Shown here: positions 28,500-37,519 of the stretch, in pieces
Numbering within the stretch: the stretch's first letter is position 1
Layout of the letters: each line of letters opens with the position of its first letter
Source: Actinomadura sp. NBRC 104425
GTDB lineage: Bacteria; Actinomycetota; Actinomycetes; Streptosporangiales; Streptosporangiaceae
Direction of reading: 5' to 3'
Assembly: GCF_030269545.1 (NCBI RefSeq)
Contig: NZ_BSTN01000006.1
Span: forward strand, 16,624 to 80,623
Length of the DNA stretch: 64,000 nucleotides
Program-made: the position numbers and the translations under genes
Notes under the pieces: generated by a model
Told to the model about the DNA's origin: nothing
The model's database searches: none
Seen by the model: the letters and a program-made list of their open reading frames with translations, nothing else

Positions 28500-29399
28500 T
28501 CACCGAACGTGGACCACGTCCCCGGCGCTGACCACCCGGTCCCCGCCGTCGGCGGCGACCACCAGGCACCCGGCGGCGTCCACGTCCCGGACGGTTCCGG
28601 TCAGCACCTCATCGCCCGGCAGCATGACCCGGACCGGCCGGCCGAGCGTGGCGCACAGCCGCTTGTAGGCGGTGCGCAGGCCGCTGCGCTCGGGGTCGCC
28701 GTCCAGCGCGTGCCAGTCGCGGTACCAGCCCTCGAACTCGCGCAGGATCGCGCGCAGCAGCGGCGCCCGGTCGCTGAACGAAGCCCCCTCGATCAGCAGC
28801 GACGTCGCGGTGGGCACCGGCAGCTCGTCCTCGCGCAGGCCGACGTTCAGCCCGACGCCGACGATCAGCGCGTCGTCCACCTTCTCCACCAGGATCCCGG
28901 CCAGCTTGCGCTCCCCGACCAGCAGGTCGTTGGGCCACTTCAACCGCACGTCCACCGGCTGCTCGGCGTCCGCGCCCGACCCGCCGCCCGACCCGCCGCC
29001 CGACTCGCCGTCGCCGATCCGCTGCGCGGCGGGGGGCGTCCAGGCGGTCATGTGCCGCACCGCCGTCGCCACCGCCACTCCCGTCAGCAGCGGCACCCAG
29101 CCCAGCCGCGCCGCCCCGACCTGCGGGCGCAGCAGCAGCGAGAACATCAGCCCCGAACGCGGCGGCGCCGACCACGGCCGGCCCAGCCTGCCGCGCCCGG
29201 CCGTCTGCATCTCGGTGACCAGCACGGTCCCCTCCGGCGCGCCCTCCCGCGCCAGCGCGGCCAGATCGGCGTTGGTGGACCCCGTCTCGGGGACGACACG
29301 CACGCCCGTCCACAGCGCGCCCGGCCGCACCAGCAGCCGGCGCAACGCCCCCTCGTGCAGCGGCGGCCTGCCGAGGTCGCTGTACGGTGACTCGCTCAC
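28500..29399 (-). CDS. birA: Biotin--[acetyl-CoA-carboxylase] ligase
   Basis: Attaches biotin to the carrier domain of acyl-CoA carboxylases. The about 299-residue protein has the biotinyl-AMP loop MQTAGRGRLGRPW, the catalytic KWPNDLLV segment and the C-terminal BPL domain. There is no N-terminal HTH, so it is not a repressor. A Gly/Ser insert (GGGSGGGSG) sits between barrel strands. The start is uncertain: TTG 29417 and GTGs at 29402 and 29399 are all in frame, and no clean ribosome site decides. Fits functionally with the accD/accE and accA3 genes in this window. Confidence 0.9.
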   Translation of the reverse strand: MSESPYSDLGRPPLHEGALRRLLVRPGALWTGVRVVPETGSTNADLAALAREGAPEGTVLVTEMQTAGRGRLGRPWSAPPRSGLMFSLLLRPQVGAARLGWVPLLTGVAVATAVRHMTAWTPPAAQRIGDGESGGGSGGGSGADAEQPVDVRLKWPNDLLVGERKLAGILVEKVDDALIVGVGLNVGLREDELPVPTATSLLIEGASFSDRAPLLRAILREFEGWYRDWHALDGDPERSGLRTAYKRLCATLGRPVRVMLPGDEVLTGTVRDVDAAGCLVVAADGGDRVVSAGDVVHVR

Positions 29400-29448
29400 C
29401 ACTCCATCCAACCGCAACCCTGCGATCGCCAGGAGGAGCCGGGGGTTT

Positions 29449-29460
29449 TAGAGTGCTCGC
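29449..29460 (+). promoter_or_regulatory. Candidate -10 element for a leaderless echA mRNA
   Basis: TAGAGT at 29449-29454 is followed by exactly 6 nt and then the GTG start, the geometry of a transcript beginning at the start codon. AGGAGG upstream (29431) is too far (24 nt) to act. Confidence 0.55.
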
Positions 29461-30243
29461 GTGGACGGAGTGACGTTGCGGCAGGATGAGGCGAACCCGC
29501 ACGTGGCCGAGATCGTGCTCGACCGGCCGGAGGCCCTGAACGCCATCTCCACGGCGCTGGCGCGGCGCCTGGCCCAGGTGTGCGCCGAGGTGGCGGCCGA
29601 CTCGTCGGTGCGCGCGGTGGTGCTGAGCGCGGCGGGCGACAAGGCGTTCTGCGTGGGCGCCGACCTCAAGGAGCGCAACGGCATGACCGACGACCAGCTG
29701 CTGGCGCAGCGGCCGGTGCTGCGCGCCGCCTTCCGCGGCGTGCTCGACATGCCGCAACCGGTGGTGGCGGCCGTGCACGGGTACGCGCTCGGCGGCGGCT
29801 GCGAGTTCGTCCTGTCGTGCGACCTGATCGTGGCCGACGAGACCGCGGTGTTCGGGCTGCCCGAGGTGACCGTCGGGCTGGTCCCCGGGGGCGGCGGCAC
29901 CCAGCTGGCGGTGCGCCGGCTGGGGGCGGGACGCGCCGCCGACCTGGTGCTGACCGGGCGCCGCCTGGGCATCGACGAGGCCGAGGCCTACGGCCTGGTG
30001 GACCGGCGCGTCCCCGCGGGCTCGGCCCGGCAGGAGGCGCTGGCGATCGCGGCGACGATCGCGGCGAACTCCCCGACGGCGGTGCGGGCGGCCAAGCGCG
30101 CCATGCGGCTCGGCAGCGGCGTCGGCCTGGACGCCGGGCTGGACATCGAGGAGAACGCCTGGCGGTCGGTGGCCTTCTCCCCCGACCGCCGCGAGGGCAT
30201 CGCCGCGTTCAACGAGAAGCGCAAGCCGAACTGGCCCAGCTGA
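29461..30243 (+). CDS. Enoyl-CoA hydratase
   Basis: Crotonase-fold enzyme of 260 residues hydrating 2-enoyl-CoA in fatty-acid or branched-chain degradation. The oxyanion-hole segments are KAFCVGADLKE and HGYALGGGCEFVLSCD. The catalytic Glu is in FGLPEVTVGLVPGGGGTQ. GTG start, probably leaderless (see the -10 element). Divergent from birA; substrate range cannot be read from sequence. Confidence 0.93.
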   Translation: MDGVTLRQDEANPHVAEIVLDRPEALNAISTALARRLAQVCAEVAADSSVRAVVLSAAGDKAFCVGADLKERNGMTDDQLLAQRPVLRAAFRGVLDMPQPVVAAVHGYALGGGCEFVLSCDLIVADETAVFGLPEVTVGLVPGGGGTQLAVRRLGAGRAADLVLTGRRLGIDEAEAYGLVDRRVPAGSARQEALAIAATIAANSPTAVRAAKRAMRLGSGVGLDAGLDIEENAWRSVAFSPDRREGIAAFNEKRKPNWPS

Positions 30244-30264
30244 CCCCCCGGGGGCGACGCCTCT

Positions 30265-30329
30265 GAAGGCCCTGGCCTCAGCCGGTGTTCTGACGCCCCC
30301 GAAGGCCCCTGGCCTCAGCCGGTGTTCTG
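30265..30329. repeat. 36-bp tandem duplication of the ppc gene end
   Basis: The segment beginning GAAGGCCCTGGCC and ending GGTGTTCTG occurs at 30265-30292 and, with one extra C, at 30301-30329. The right copy encodes the last residues and stop of ppc; the left copy repeats them beyond the stop. Confidence 0.85.
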
Positions 30330-32939
30330 CAGGCCCGCGGCCACGCCGTTGACCGACAGCAGCAGCAGCTCCTCCAGGCGGGTGCGCTCGGCGTCGTCCT
30401 CAACGCCGTCGCGCAACGCCTTGAGGGCGCGCAACTGCAGGTGGGACAGCGCGTCCACGTACGGGTTGCGCAGCTCGACCGCGCGCGACAGCACACGCCG
30501 GTTCGCCAGCAGCCGCTCGTGCTCGGTGACCGCCAGCACCAGCGACCGGGTCCGGTCGTACTCGGCCAGCACCGTCTCGGTCAGGTCGGGCCGTCCGCCC
30601 AGCGCCAGGTAGCGCTCGGCGATGGCGCGATCGGTCTTGGCCAGGCTCATCTCGGCGTTGTCGATGAGCGAGGCGAACAGCGGCCAGGACCGGTACGCCT
30701 CCCGCAGCTCGTCCAGGTGCCGCCCGTTGTCGGACACGGCCGCCAGCCCGCTGCCCAGGCCGTACCAGCCGGGCAGGTTGACGCGGGTCTGCGTCCAGGC
30801 GAACACCCACGGGATGGCCCGCAGGTCCTCCAGGCCCCGGGCCGCCTTGCGGCGCGCCGGACGCGACCCGATGCGCAGCTCGGCGATCTCCTCCAGCGGG
30901 CTGACCCGGCCGAACCACGCGGCGAACCCGTCGGTCTCGATCAGCCCCCGGAACGCCGCGCGCGCCGCGTCGCTGATCTTGTCGGCCAGCGGGCGGAACC
31001 GGGCGGCGGCGGCGCGGGCCCGCTCCTGCACCGCGTCGGTGGACGCCAGCAGCACCGCGTTGGTGACCTGCTCGATGTGCCGGCGGGCGATCTGCGGATG
31101 CCCGTACCGGGCGAAGATCACCTCGCCCTGCTCGGTGACCTTGAAGCCGCCGGCGACCGACCCGGGGGCCTGCGCCAGGATCGCGCGTCCGGCCGGGCCG
31201 CCGCCGCGGCCCAGCGACCCGCCGCGGCCGTGGAACAGCGTCAGCCGCACGTCGTTGCGGGCCGCCCACGCCACCAGGGCCTCCTGCGCGTCGTACAGCC
31301 GCAGCGTGGCGGTGGTGGGGCCGAGCTGCTTGGCCGAGTCGGAGTAGCCGAGCATCACCTCCAGGCGGCGGCCGGTCTGCTCCAGCCGGGCCCGGACGGC
31401 GGGGATCTCCAGCATCCCGTCCAGCACGGCCGGGGCGCGCTCCAGGTCCTCGCCGGTCTCGAACAGCGGAATGACGTCCAGCACCGGCGGGGCGTCCAGG
31501 GACGCGGCCAGCTCGTGCACGGCGGCGATGTCGGCCGCCGAACGGGTGAACGACACGATGTAGCGGTGGCAGGCCCGCACCCCGAAGCGGCTCTGGATCC
31601 ACGCCACGACCCGCAGCGTGTCGAGCACCTCCTCGGTCATCTCGCTCAGCGGGCCGCCCGCGCGGACCTCGGCCAGCGCCCGCTCGTGCACCTCCGAGTG
31701 CTGGCGGATCTCCAGCTCGGCCAGGTGGAAGCCGAACGTCTCGACCTGCCACACCAGATCCTGGACGCGGCCGTAGGCCTGGCGCACCGCGCCCGCCGCG
31801 GCCAGGGAGTCCTGCACGACGCGCAGGTCGTCCAGCAGCTCCTCGGGCGACCCGTAGGCCAGGTCGGCGTCGCGTTCGCGGGTGGCGGCCAGGCGTTCGG
31901 CCGCGTACAGCAAAAGCTGCCGGTGCGGCTCGTCCGGCGACCGCTTGGCGATCTCGGCGAACCTGCCGGGGTGGGCGGTGCGCGCGGCGGCCAGCCGGTC
32001 GCGCAGCGCCGCCGACGGCGGGGTGGTGGACGTGTGGACGGTCAGTTCGCGGCCGATCCGGGCGCAGGTGTTCTCCAGCGCCCGCAGCACGTGCTCGGAC
32101 TGGATCGCGATCGCGTCCCGGGTGACCCGCGCCGTCACGTACGGGTTTCCGTCGCGGTCGCCGCCGATCCAGCTGCCGAAGCGCAGGTAGGGGCGGGCCA
32201 GCGGGGGGCGGGCGCCGGTCGCGGGGTCGAGCGCGGCGTCCAGCGTGCGGTAGACGCGCGGCAGCACCCGGTAGATCGTCTCGTCGAACGCGGCCATCGC
32301 GGTGCGGACCTCGTCCAGCGGGTCCATCTGGGTGCGGCGGCGCAGCGCGGTGCGCCACAGCAGGTCCACCTCCTCGCGCAGCCGCCGCTCCAGGTCGGCG
32401 CGGTCGCTTGCGCCCGGGTCGGCGTTCAGCGCGGTCAGCAGGTCGCTGATCCGCTGGATCGCGGTGACCACGGCGCGGCGGCGCGCCTCGGTCGGGTGGG
32501 CGGTGAAGACCGGCCGGAACTCCAGGTCGTCCAGCACGGACGGCCGTCGGCCGTCCGGGCCGCCGGCGATTTCCTCGACCGCCGCGGCGATCGAGCCGGG
32601 CACCGGGGCGTCCCCGCCGGTGTCGCGCTCGCGCAGCGTGCGGATGCGATGGTGCTCCTCGGCCAGATTGGTCAGGTGGAAGTAGACGGTGAACGCGCGG
32701 GCGACCTGCTCGGCCCGTTCCAGGGACCAGCCGTCGACCAGCGCGGCCACCTCGTCGATGCCGACCTCGCCGCGGCGCGCGCCGATCACCGCGTGCCGCA
32801 GCCGCTCGACGTCGTCCAGCAGCTCCCGGCCGCCGTACTCGACCAGGCTGTCGCCCAGCATGGAGCCGAGCAGCCGCACGTCCCGGCGCAGCGGCTCGGG
32901 CATGTCCTGACGGAGGGTGTCCCGCGTGTTCGTAGCCAC
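30315..32939 (-). CDS. ppc: Phosphoenolpyruvate carboxylase
   Basis: Forms oxaloacetate from PEP and bicarbonate to replenish the TCA cycle. The 874-residue protein has catalytic FTAHPTEARRR, RFGSWIGGDRDGNP and MLGYSDSAK. The glycine loop is FHGRGGSLGRGGGP, and the C-terminus is the conserved VNGVAAGLQNTG. Start is GTG at 32939 (VATNTRDTLRQ). The 3' end is partly duplicated downstream. It is divergent from accD with about 128 bp shared for promoters. Confidence 0.96.
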   Translation of the reverse strand: MATNTRDTLRQDMPEPLRRDVRLLGSMLGDSLVEYGGRELLDDVERLRHAVIGARRGEVGIDEVAALVDGWSLERAEQVARAFTVYFHLTNLAEEHHRIRTLRERDTGGDAPVPGSIAAAVEEIAGGPDGRRPSVLDDLEFRPVFTAHPTEARRRAVVTAIQRISDLLTALNADPGASDRADLERRLREEVDLLWRTALRRRTQMDPLDEVRTAMAAFDETIYRVLPRVYRTLDAALDPATGARPPLARPYLRFGSWIGGDRDGNPYVTARVTRDAIAIQSEHVLRALENTCARIGRELTVHTSTTPPSAALRDRLAAARTAHPGRFAEIAKRSPDEPHRQLLLYAAERLAATRERDADLAYGSPEELLDDLRVVQDSLAAAGAVRQAYGRVQDLVWQVETFGFHLAELEIRQHSEVHERALAEVRAGGPLSEMTEEVLDTLRVVAWIQSRFGVRACHRYIVSFTRSAADIAAVHELAASLDAPPVLDVIPLFETGEDLERAPAVLDGMLEIPAVRARLEQTGRRLEVMLGYSDSAKQLGPTTATLRLYDAQEALVAWAARNDVRLTLFHGRGGSLGRGGGPAGRAILAQAPGSVAGGFKVTEQGEVIFARYGHPQIARRHIEQVTNAVLLASTDAVQERARAAAARFRPLADKISDAARAAFRGLIETDGFAAWFGRVSPLEEIAELRIGSRPARRKAARGLEDLRAIPWVFAWTQTRVNLPGWYGLGSGLAAVSDNGRHLDELREAYRSWPLFASLIDNAEMSLAKTDRAIAERYLALGGRPDLTETVLAEYDRTRSLVLAVTEHERLLANRRVLSRAVELRNPYVDALSHLQLRALKALRDGVEDDAERTRLEELLLLSVNGVAAGLQNTG

Positions 32940-33054
32940 GTCGCCCAGCGTAATGAGCGGCCCGCGGCCCGCTCGCCACCAGGGCGTTCGTTACCCGCCG
33001 GGGCGGCGTGCGGCGGGCGGGCGCCCCGCCCGAATCCGGGATCCGGCGGCCGGT

Positions 33055-33067
33055 TAGTCTGACCCGC
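33055..33067 (+). promoter_or_regulatory. Candidate -10 element for accD
   Basis: TAGTCT at 33055-33060 lies 7 nt before the ATG, with no ribosome-binding sequence between, again suggesting a leaderless mRNA. Confidence 0.45.
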
Positions 33068-34660
33068 ATGGCGATGGAAGCTCCGGAACCAGCGGTCGAC
33101 ATCGACGTCCACACGACCGCCGGGAAGATCGCGGACCTGGAACGCCGCCGTTACGAGGCGGTGCACGCGGGGTCGCAGCGTGCGGTCGAGAAGCAGCACG
33201 CCAAGGGCAAGATGACCGCGCGCGAGCGGATCGACGCGCTGCTGGACCCGGGCTCGTTCGTGGAGTTCGACGAGCTGGCCCGGCACCGCTCCACCAACTT
33301 CGGGATGGAGAAGAACCGCCCCTACGGCGACGGCGTGGTCACCGGCTACGGCACCATCGACGGCCGGCATGTGGCGGTCTTCAGCCAGGACTTCACCGTC
33401 GCGGGCGGCTCCCTGGGCGAGGTGTTCGGCGAGAAGATCACCAAGGTGATGGACCACGCGCTGAAGACCGGCTGCCCGGTGATCGGCATCAACGACTCCG
33501 GCGGGGCGCGCATCCAGGAGGGCGTGGTCGCGCTCGGCCTGTACGCCGAAATCTTCAAGCGCAACGTGCACGCCTCCGGGGTGATCCCGCAGATTTCGCT
33601 GGTCATGGGGCCGTGCGCGGGCGGCGCGGTGTACTCCCCGGCGATCACCGACTTCATCGTCATGGTCGACAAGACCTCGCACATGTTCATCACCGGGCCG
33701 GACGTCATCAAGACGGTCACCGGCGAGGAGGTGACGTTCGAGGAGCTCGGCGGCGCGCACACGCACAACACCCGCTCGGGCGTGGCGCACTACCAGGCGT
33801 CCGACGAGGAGGACGCCTTCGAGTACGTCAAGGCGCTGCTGTCGTACCTGCCGTCCAACAACCTGTCGGACCCGCCGGTGTTCGAGGCGCCGGACGACGC
33901 CGACGAGACCGACCCCGAGCTGGACGCGCTGATCCCCGACTCGCCCAACCAGCCCTACGACATGCACACCGTCATCGAGCACGTGCTCGACGACGGCGCC
34001 TTCCTGGAGGTGCACGCCCAGTTCGCGCCCAACATCATCGTCGGGTTCGGGCGCGTGGAGGGCCGCGCGGTGGGCGTGGTGGCCAACCAGCCGATGCAGT
34101 TCGCCGGGACGCTGGACATCCACGCCTCGGAGAAGGCGGCCCGGTTCGTGCGCACCTGCGACGCGTTCAACGTGCCGGTGCTGACGTTCGTGGACGTGCC
34201 CGGCTTCCTGCCCGGCACCGACCAGGAGTGGAACGGCATCATCCGGCGCGGCGCCAAGCTGCTGTACGCCTACGCCGAGGCCACCGTCCCGCTGGTCACC
34301 GTGATCACGCGCAAGGCGTACGGCGGCGCCTACGACGTCATGGGCTCCAAGCACCTGGGCGCCGACATCAACCTGGCCTGGCCGACCGCGCAGATCGCGG
34401 TGATGGGCGCGCAGGGCGCGGTGAACATCCTGTACCGGCGCGAGCTGGCCGCCGCAGAGGACCCGGAGGCGCGCCGCGCCGAGCTGATCACCGAGTACGA
34501 GGACACGCTGGCCAACCCCTACATCGCCGCCGAGCGCGGCTATGTGGACGCGGTGATCAAGCCGTCGGAGACCCGGCCGTACGTGATCAAGGCGCTGCGG
34601 GCGCTGCGCGACAAGCGCCGGACGCTGCCGCCGAAGAAGCACGGCAACATCCCGCTGTGA
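33068..34660 (+). CDS. accD: Acyl-CoA carboxylase beta (carboxyltransferase) subunit
   Basis: Transfers carboxyl from biotin to acetyl- or propionyl-CoA. The 530-residue protein is a PccB/AccD5-type double crotonase. The N-half has [16 protein letters not shown] and [13 protein letters not shown]. The C-half has [24 protein letters not shown] and [16 protein letters not shown]. These supply the oxyanion holes for biotin and acyl-CoA. Substrate preference depends on a few residues that I cannot assign safely. accE follows 44 bp on; the biotinylated alpha subunit gene is 27 kb downstream at 61428. Confidence 0.95.
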   Translation: MAMEAPEPAVDIDVHTTAGKIADLERRRYEAVHAGSQRAVEKQHAKGKMTARERIDALLDPGSFVEFDELARHRSTNFGMEKNRPYGDGVVTGYGTIDGRHVAVFSQDFTVAGGSLGEVFGEKITKVMDHALKTGCPVIGINDSGGARIQEGVVALGLYAEIFKRNVHASGVIPQISLVMGPCAGGAVYSPAITDFIVMVDKTSHMFITGPDVIKTVTGEEVTFEELGGAHTHNTRSGVAHYQASDEEDAFEYVKALLSYLPSNNLSDPPVFEAPDDADETDPELDALIPDSPNQPYDMHTVIEHVLDDGAFLEVHAQFAPNIIVGFGRVEGRAVGVVANQPMQFAGTLDIHASEKAARFVRTCDAFNVPVLTFVDVPGFLPGTDQEWNGIIRRGAKLLYAYAEATVPLVTVITRKAYGGAYDVMGSKHLGADINLAWPTAQIAVMGAQGAVNILYRRELAAAEDPEARRAELITEYEDTLANPYIAAERGYVDAVIKPSETRPYVIKALRALRDKRRTLPPKKHGNIPL

Positions 34661-34704
34661 TCTCATTGGGCTGAACGGGGGTCCTTCGGAGAAAGGTGCG
34701 GCCG

Positions 34705-34929
34705 ATGGCCGAGAACAAGCCGTTCCTTCAGGTGGTGCGGGGGGACGCGACGCCCGAGGAGGTCGCGGCCCTGGTCGCCGTGCTCACCGCGCGGGCCCGC
34801 GCCGCGGCCGCGGCGGCCCCGGCGGGGCGGCAACGCGCGTCGCGCTGGGCCGACCGGTCGCGGATGATGCGCGCACCGCTGCCGCCCAGCGGGCCGGGGG
34901 CGTGGCGGGCCAGCGGACTGCCGAGGTGA
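34705..34929 (+). CDS. accE: Acyl-CoA carboxylase epsilon subunit
   Basis: A 74-residue protein typical of actinomycete carboxylases, where epsilon stabilises the alpha-beta complex. It has the family core FLQVVRGDATPEEVAALVAVL and ends with a Trp-containing basic tail (SRWADRSRMMRAPLPP). ATG at 34705 has AAAGG about 9 nt upstream; the earlier GTG at 34696 overlaps that site. Operon with accD. Confidence 0.9.
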   Translation: MAENKPFLQVVRGDATPEEVAALVAVLTARARAAAAAAPAGRQRASRWADRSRMMRAPLPPSGPGAWRASGLPR

Positions 34930-35161
34930 CGGTTACCGGGACGACACGACCCTTCACGGACTGAAACGGCGCTTCACGGGCCGAGGTGGTGGCGCCGCGG
35001 ACGCTCCGCCGGTAGCGTCGCGCGGGCTTGCCAGGGCGGGCCGGGCACGGCGCAAGCGTGTGCGGCACCCGTCCGGGGAAAAGTTGTGCCTAGAAGGAGC
35101 AGGCAGATGTAACCGTGGTTCACGCACGGGAACGGGGCCTGCACGAATAAGGTGAAAGGCC

Positions 35162-36220
35162 ATGGCCACCTCGGAGTTCGTCCCACAGCCCGCGCGATAC
35201 GCCGTGTTCGTCGACGCGGGGTACCTCTACGCGGCCTCCGGTGCCCTGCTCCTCGGCTGCAGCTCCCGCCGCGAGTACCGGGTGGCGGCCGAGAAGCTCA
35301 TCAAAGCGCTGACCGACCACGCCGACGACAAGCTGCTCGGCGAGCTGCTGCGCGTCTACTGGTACGACGCGGCGCCCAAGAAGCAGCCCACCGTCGACCA
35401 GCGCGTCATCGCCAACCTGCCGCTGGTGAAGCTGCGCCTGGGCAACCTGAACGCGCAGGGCCAGCAGAAGGGCGTGGACGCCCAGCTCCGCAACGACCTG
35501 GAGGCGCTGGCCCGGCACCGCGCGATCACCGACGCGGTGCTGCTGGCGGGCGACGAGGACATGCTGCCCGCCGTGGAGGCCGCGCAGCGCTACGGGGTGC
35601 GCGTCCACCTGTGGGGCGTGGAGCCCACGCACGGCTCCAACCAGGCCGAGTGGCTGGTGTGGGAGTCCGACACCGTCGAGGTGCTGCCGGCCGACTTCCT
35701 GCGCCCGTACTTCACCAAGGCCAAGGCGCTTCCGGTGCCCGCCACCCCGCCGGACGCGGCGGCGGTGCGCGACGGGGGCGGGGCGCGCGCGCCCGTGCCG
35801 TCGCCGTCCCAGGTGTTCGCCGGGCGCACCCCGGCGGTCAAGCAGCCGGCCGCGCCGCTCGGCGCCAACCCGGCCGTGCGGCAGGGCGCGCCCGCGGCCG
35901 GCGGCGCGCACGTCAACAACCACACCGCGCCCGCGTCCGCCCCGGGCGAGAACAAGCTCGGCCCGGACCGCGACCACATGCTGGAGATCGGCGAGCACGT
36001 CGCCCAGAAGTGGATCTTCGAGCGGGGCCGGGACAACATCCGCGACCTGCTGCCCGGCCCGATCCTGCCGCCGGTTATCGACAAGGAGCTGCTGATCGAG
36101 GCCGAGAAGGAGCTGGGCGGGTCGCTGCGCCCCTACCAGGAGGCGCGCACCTGGCTGCGCGACGGATTCTGGGAGCGGGTCTACCGCGAGTTCGGAATCG
36201 GCATCGGTAAGTCCACCTAG
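35162..36220 (+). CDS. NYN domain (PIN-like) ribonuclease family protein
   Basis: A 352-residue soluble protein. The N-terminal NYN domain (about 1-185) has VFVDAGYLY and AVLLAGDEDMLPAVEAAQRYG, whose Asp residues form the metal site of PIN-like nucleases. An Ala/Pro-rich linker (about 190-265) follows, then a C-terminal helical region (about 270-352) with HVAQKWIFERGRDNIRD. RNA cleavage is inferred from the fold. AAAGG lies just before the ATG. It stands alone between accE and the propeller lipoprotein gene. Confidence 0.85.
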   Translation: MATSEFVPQPARYAVFVDAGYLYAASGALLLGCSSRREYRVAAEKLIKALTDHADDKLLGELLRVYWYDAAPKKQPTVDQRVIANLPLVKLRLGNLNAQGQQKGVDAQLRNDLEALARHRAITDAVLLAGDEDMLPAVEAAQRYGVRVHLWGVEPTHGSNQAEWLVWESDTVEVLPADFLRPYFTKAKALPVPATPPDAAAVRDGGGARAPVPSPSQVFAGRTPAVKQPAAPLGANPAVRQGAPAAGGAHVNNHTAPASAPGENKLGPDRDHMLEIGEHVAQKWIFERGRDNIRDLLPGPILPPVIDKELLIEAEKELGGSLRPYQEARTWLRDGFWERVYREFGIGIGKST

Positions 36221-36299
36221 CCGTCCCGCCGTCCCTCGTCTGCCCCGCGGTTTGAAAAACCTTGCGTGATGGCTCGGGCACGCGCAGTGCGTTCGCCGC

Positions 36300-36312
36300 T
36301 ACAGTTCCGGCC
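36300..36312 (+). promoter_or_regulatory. Candidate -10 element for the propeller lipoprotein gene
   Basis: TACAGT at 36300-36305 is followed by 7 nt and the GTG start at 36313, with no ribosome site, consistent with leaderless initiation. Confidence 0.5.
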
Positions 36313-37497
36313 GTGTTGGGGGGATACGCGCGAGATCACCGGCGACGTGCGGCCGCCACGGCGGTGGTGTGCGGCCTGCTGTCGGCGTGCGAGTCGCCCG
36401 TGCCGTTCTACCCGCCCGGGAAGGGCGCGCCGGACGACCCGGTGATCGGGCTGGGCGGTCCCGCCCCGGTCGTGGTCGCGTCGCGTCCCCGAGCCACCGC
36501 GAGCCCGGCGGCGGCCGACGTCTACGCGGCCACCCGCACCGGCATGCTGAGCCCCGCGACGCGTGCGCTGCCGCCCCGCCTGTACGTGCCGAACGCGGTG
36601 ACGGGGGCCGTGGACGTCCTGGCGTTGCCCGGTGGACGGCTCGTCGGCCGCATCCCCGTGCCCGGGGGCGGTCGTAATGCGCGTGTCGTCCCGTCCTGGA
36701 ATTTGAAGTGGCTGTGGGTCGTGGGGCGCGACGGTCTGCTCCCGGTCCATGCGCGCAGCGGACGCCGCGGGCGGGTGCGTCCCGTCCCCGGGGTGAGGGG
36801 TTTGTACTTCACCTCCCGTGGACGCGAGGCGGTGACCGTCTCCGCGCGCAGGATCGTCTTCCGCGACCCGGTCACCATGCGGGCGCGTGCGGCGCTGCGC
36901 CTGCCCTGCACCGGCACCCCGCACGCCGACCTCACCGCCGACGAGGGCACGCTCGTGCTCGCCTGCGTCCGCCCGGGCATGCTCGTCAGCGTCGACCTGG
37001 CCCGCCGCGTCACCGCCGGCACGCTGACGTTGCCGATCGGCGCCTCCCCGCAGCAAGTGCGGCTGTCCCCCGACGGCTCGCTGTTCTACGTGGCCGACGC
37101 CGTGCGAGGCGGCGTCTGGCTGGTGGACGCGGCGCGCCTGCAGGCGACCGGCTTCATCGTCACCGCACCAGGCGCGTCCGGCCTGCTGCCCAGCCGGGAC
37201 GCCCGCACCCTGTACGTCCTGGGCCGCGGCGACGGCTCGTTGACCGCTGTCGATTTCGCCGCCCGCCGCGTGACCGGCCGCCGGCGCCTGCCCCGCACCG
37301 GGGCGGCGCTGGGCGGTGTCACCGCCGACGGCGCCGCGCTGTGGCTCACCGCCCCGGCCGCCGGCGCGGTGTACGCCGTCTCCCCGGACGACGGCGGCGT
37401 CACCGGCATGGTGCGGCTGGGCGGCCGTCCGGTGAACGCGCTGCTCTACCCCCAGCCGGCCCGCTACAGCCTGGGCGGCACCGCCCACTTCCGCTGA
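36313..37497 (+). CDS. Beta-propeller lipoprotein
   Basis: An exported protein of about 394 residues. The N-terminus is Arg-rich then hydrophobic, ending at a lipobox (CGLLSAC, Cys near residue 23), so it should be lipid-anchored. The rest is a YncE-like seven-bladed propeller with repeats such as LYVPNAVTGAVDVLALPGG and LFYVADAVRGGVWLVDA. Starting at GTG 36313 places the signal peptide correctly; the longer reading to 36262 would bury it. The role is unknown; it faces the last gene of the Tad operon convergently. Confidence 0.82.
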   Translation: MLGGYARDHRRRAAATAVVCGLLSACESPVPFYPPGKGAPDDPVIGLGGPAPVVVASRPRATASPAAADVYAATRTGMLSPATRALPPRLYVPNAVTGAVDVLALPGGRLVGRIPVPGGGRNARVVPSWNLKWLWVVGRDGLLPVHARSGRRGRVRPVPGVRGLYFTSRGREAVTVSARRIVFRDPVTMRARAALRLPCTGTPHADLTADEGTLVLACVRPGMLVSVDLARRVTAGTLTLPIGASPQQVRLSPDGSLFYVADAVRGGVWLVDAARLQATGFIVTAPGASGLLPSRDARTLYVLGRGDGSLTAVDFAARRVTGRRRLPRTGAALGGVTADGAALWLTAPAAGAVYAVSPDDGGVTGMVRLGGRPVNALLYPQPARYSLGGTAHFR

Positions 37498-37519
37498 CGG
37501 CCGCGCCGGAGGGGGAGGG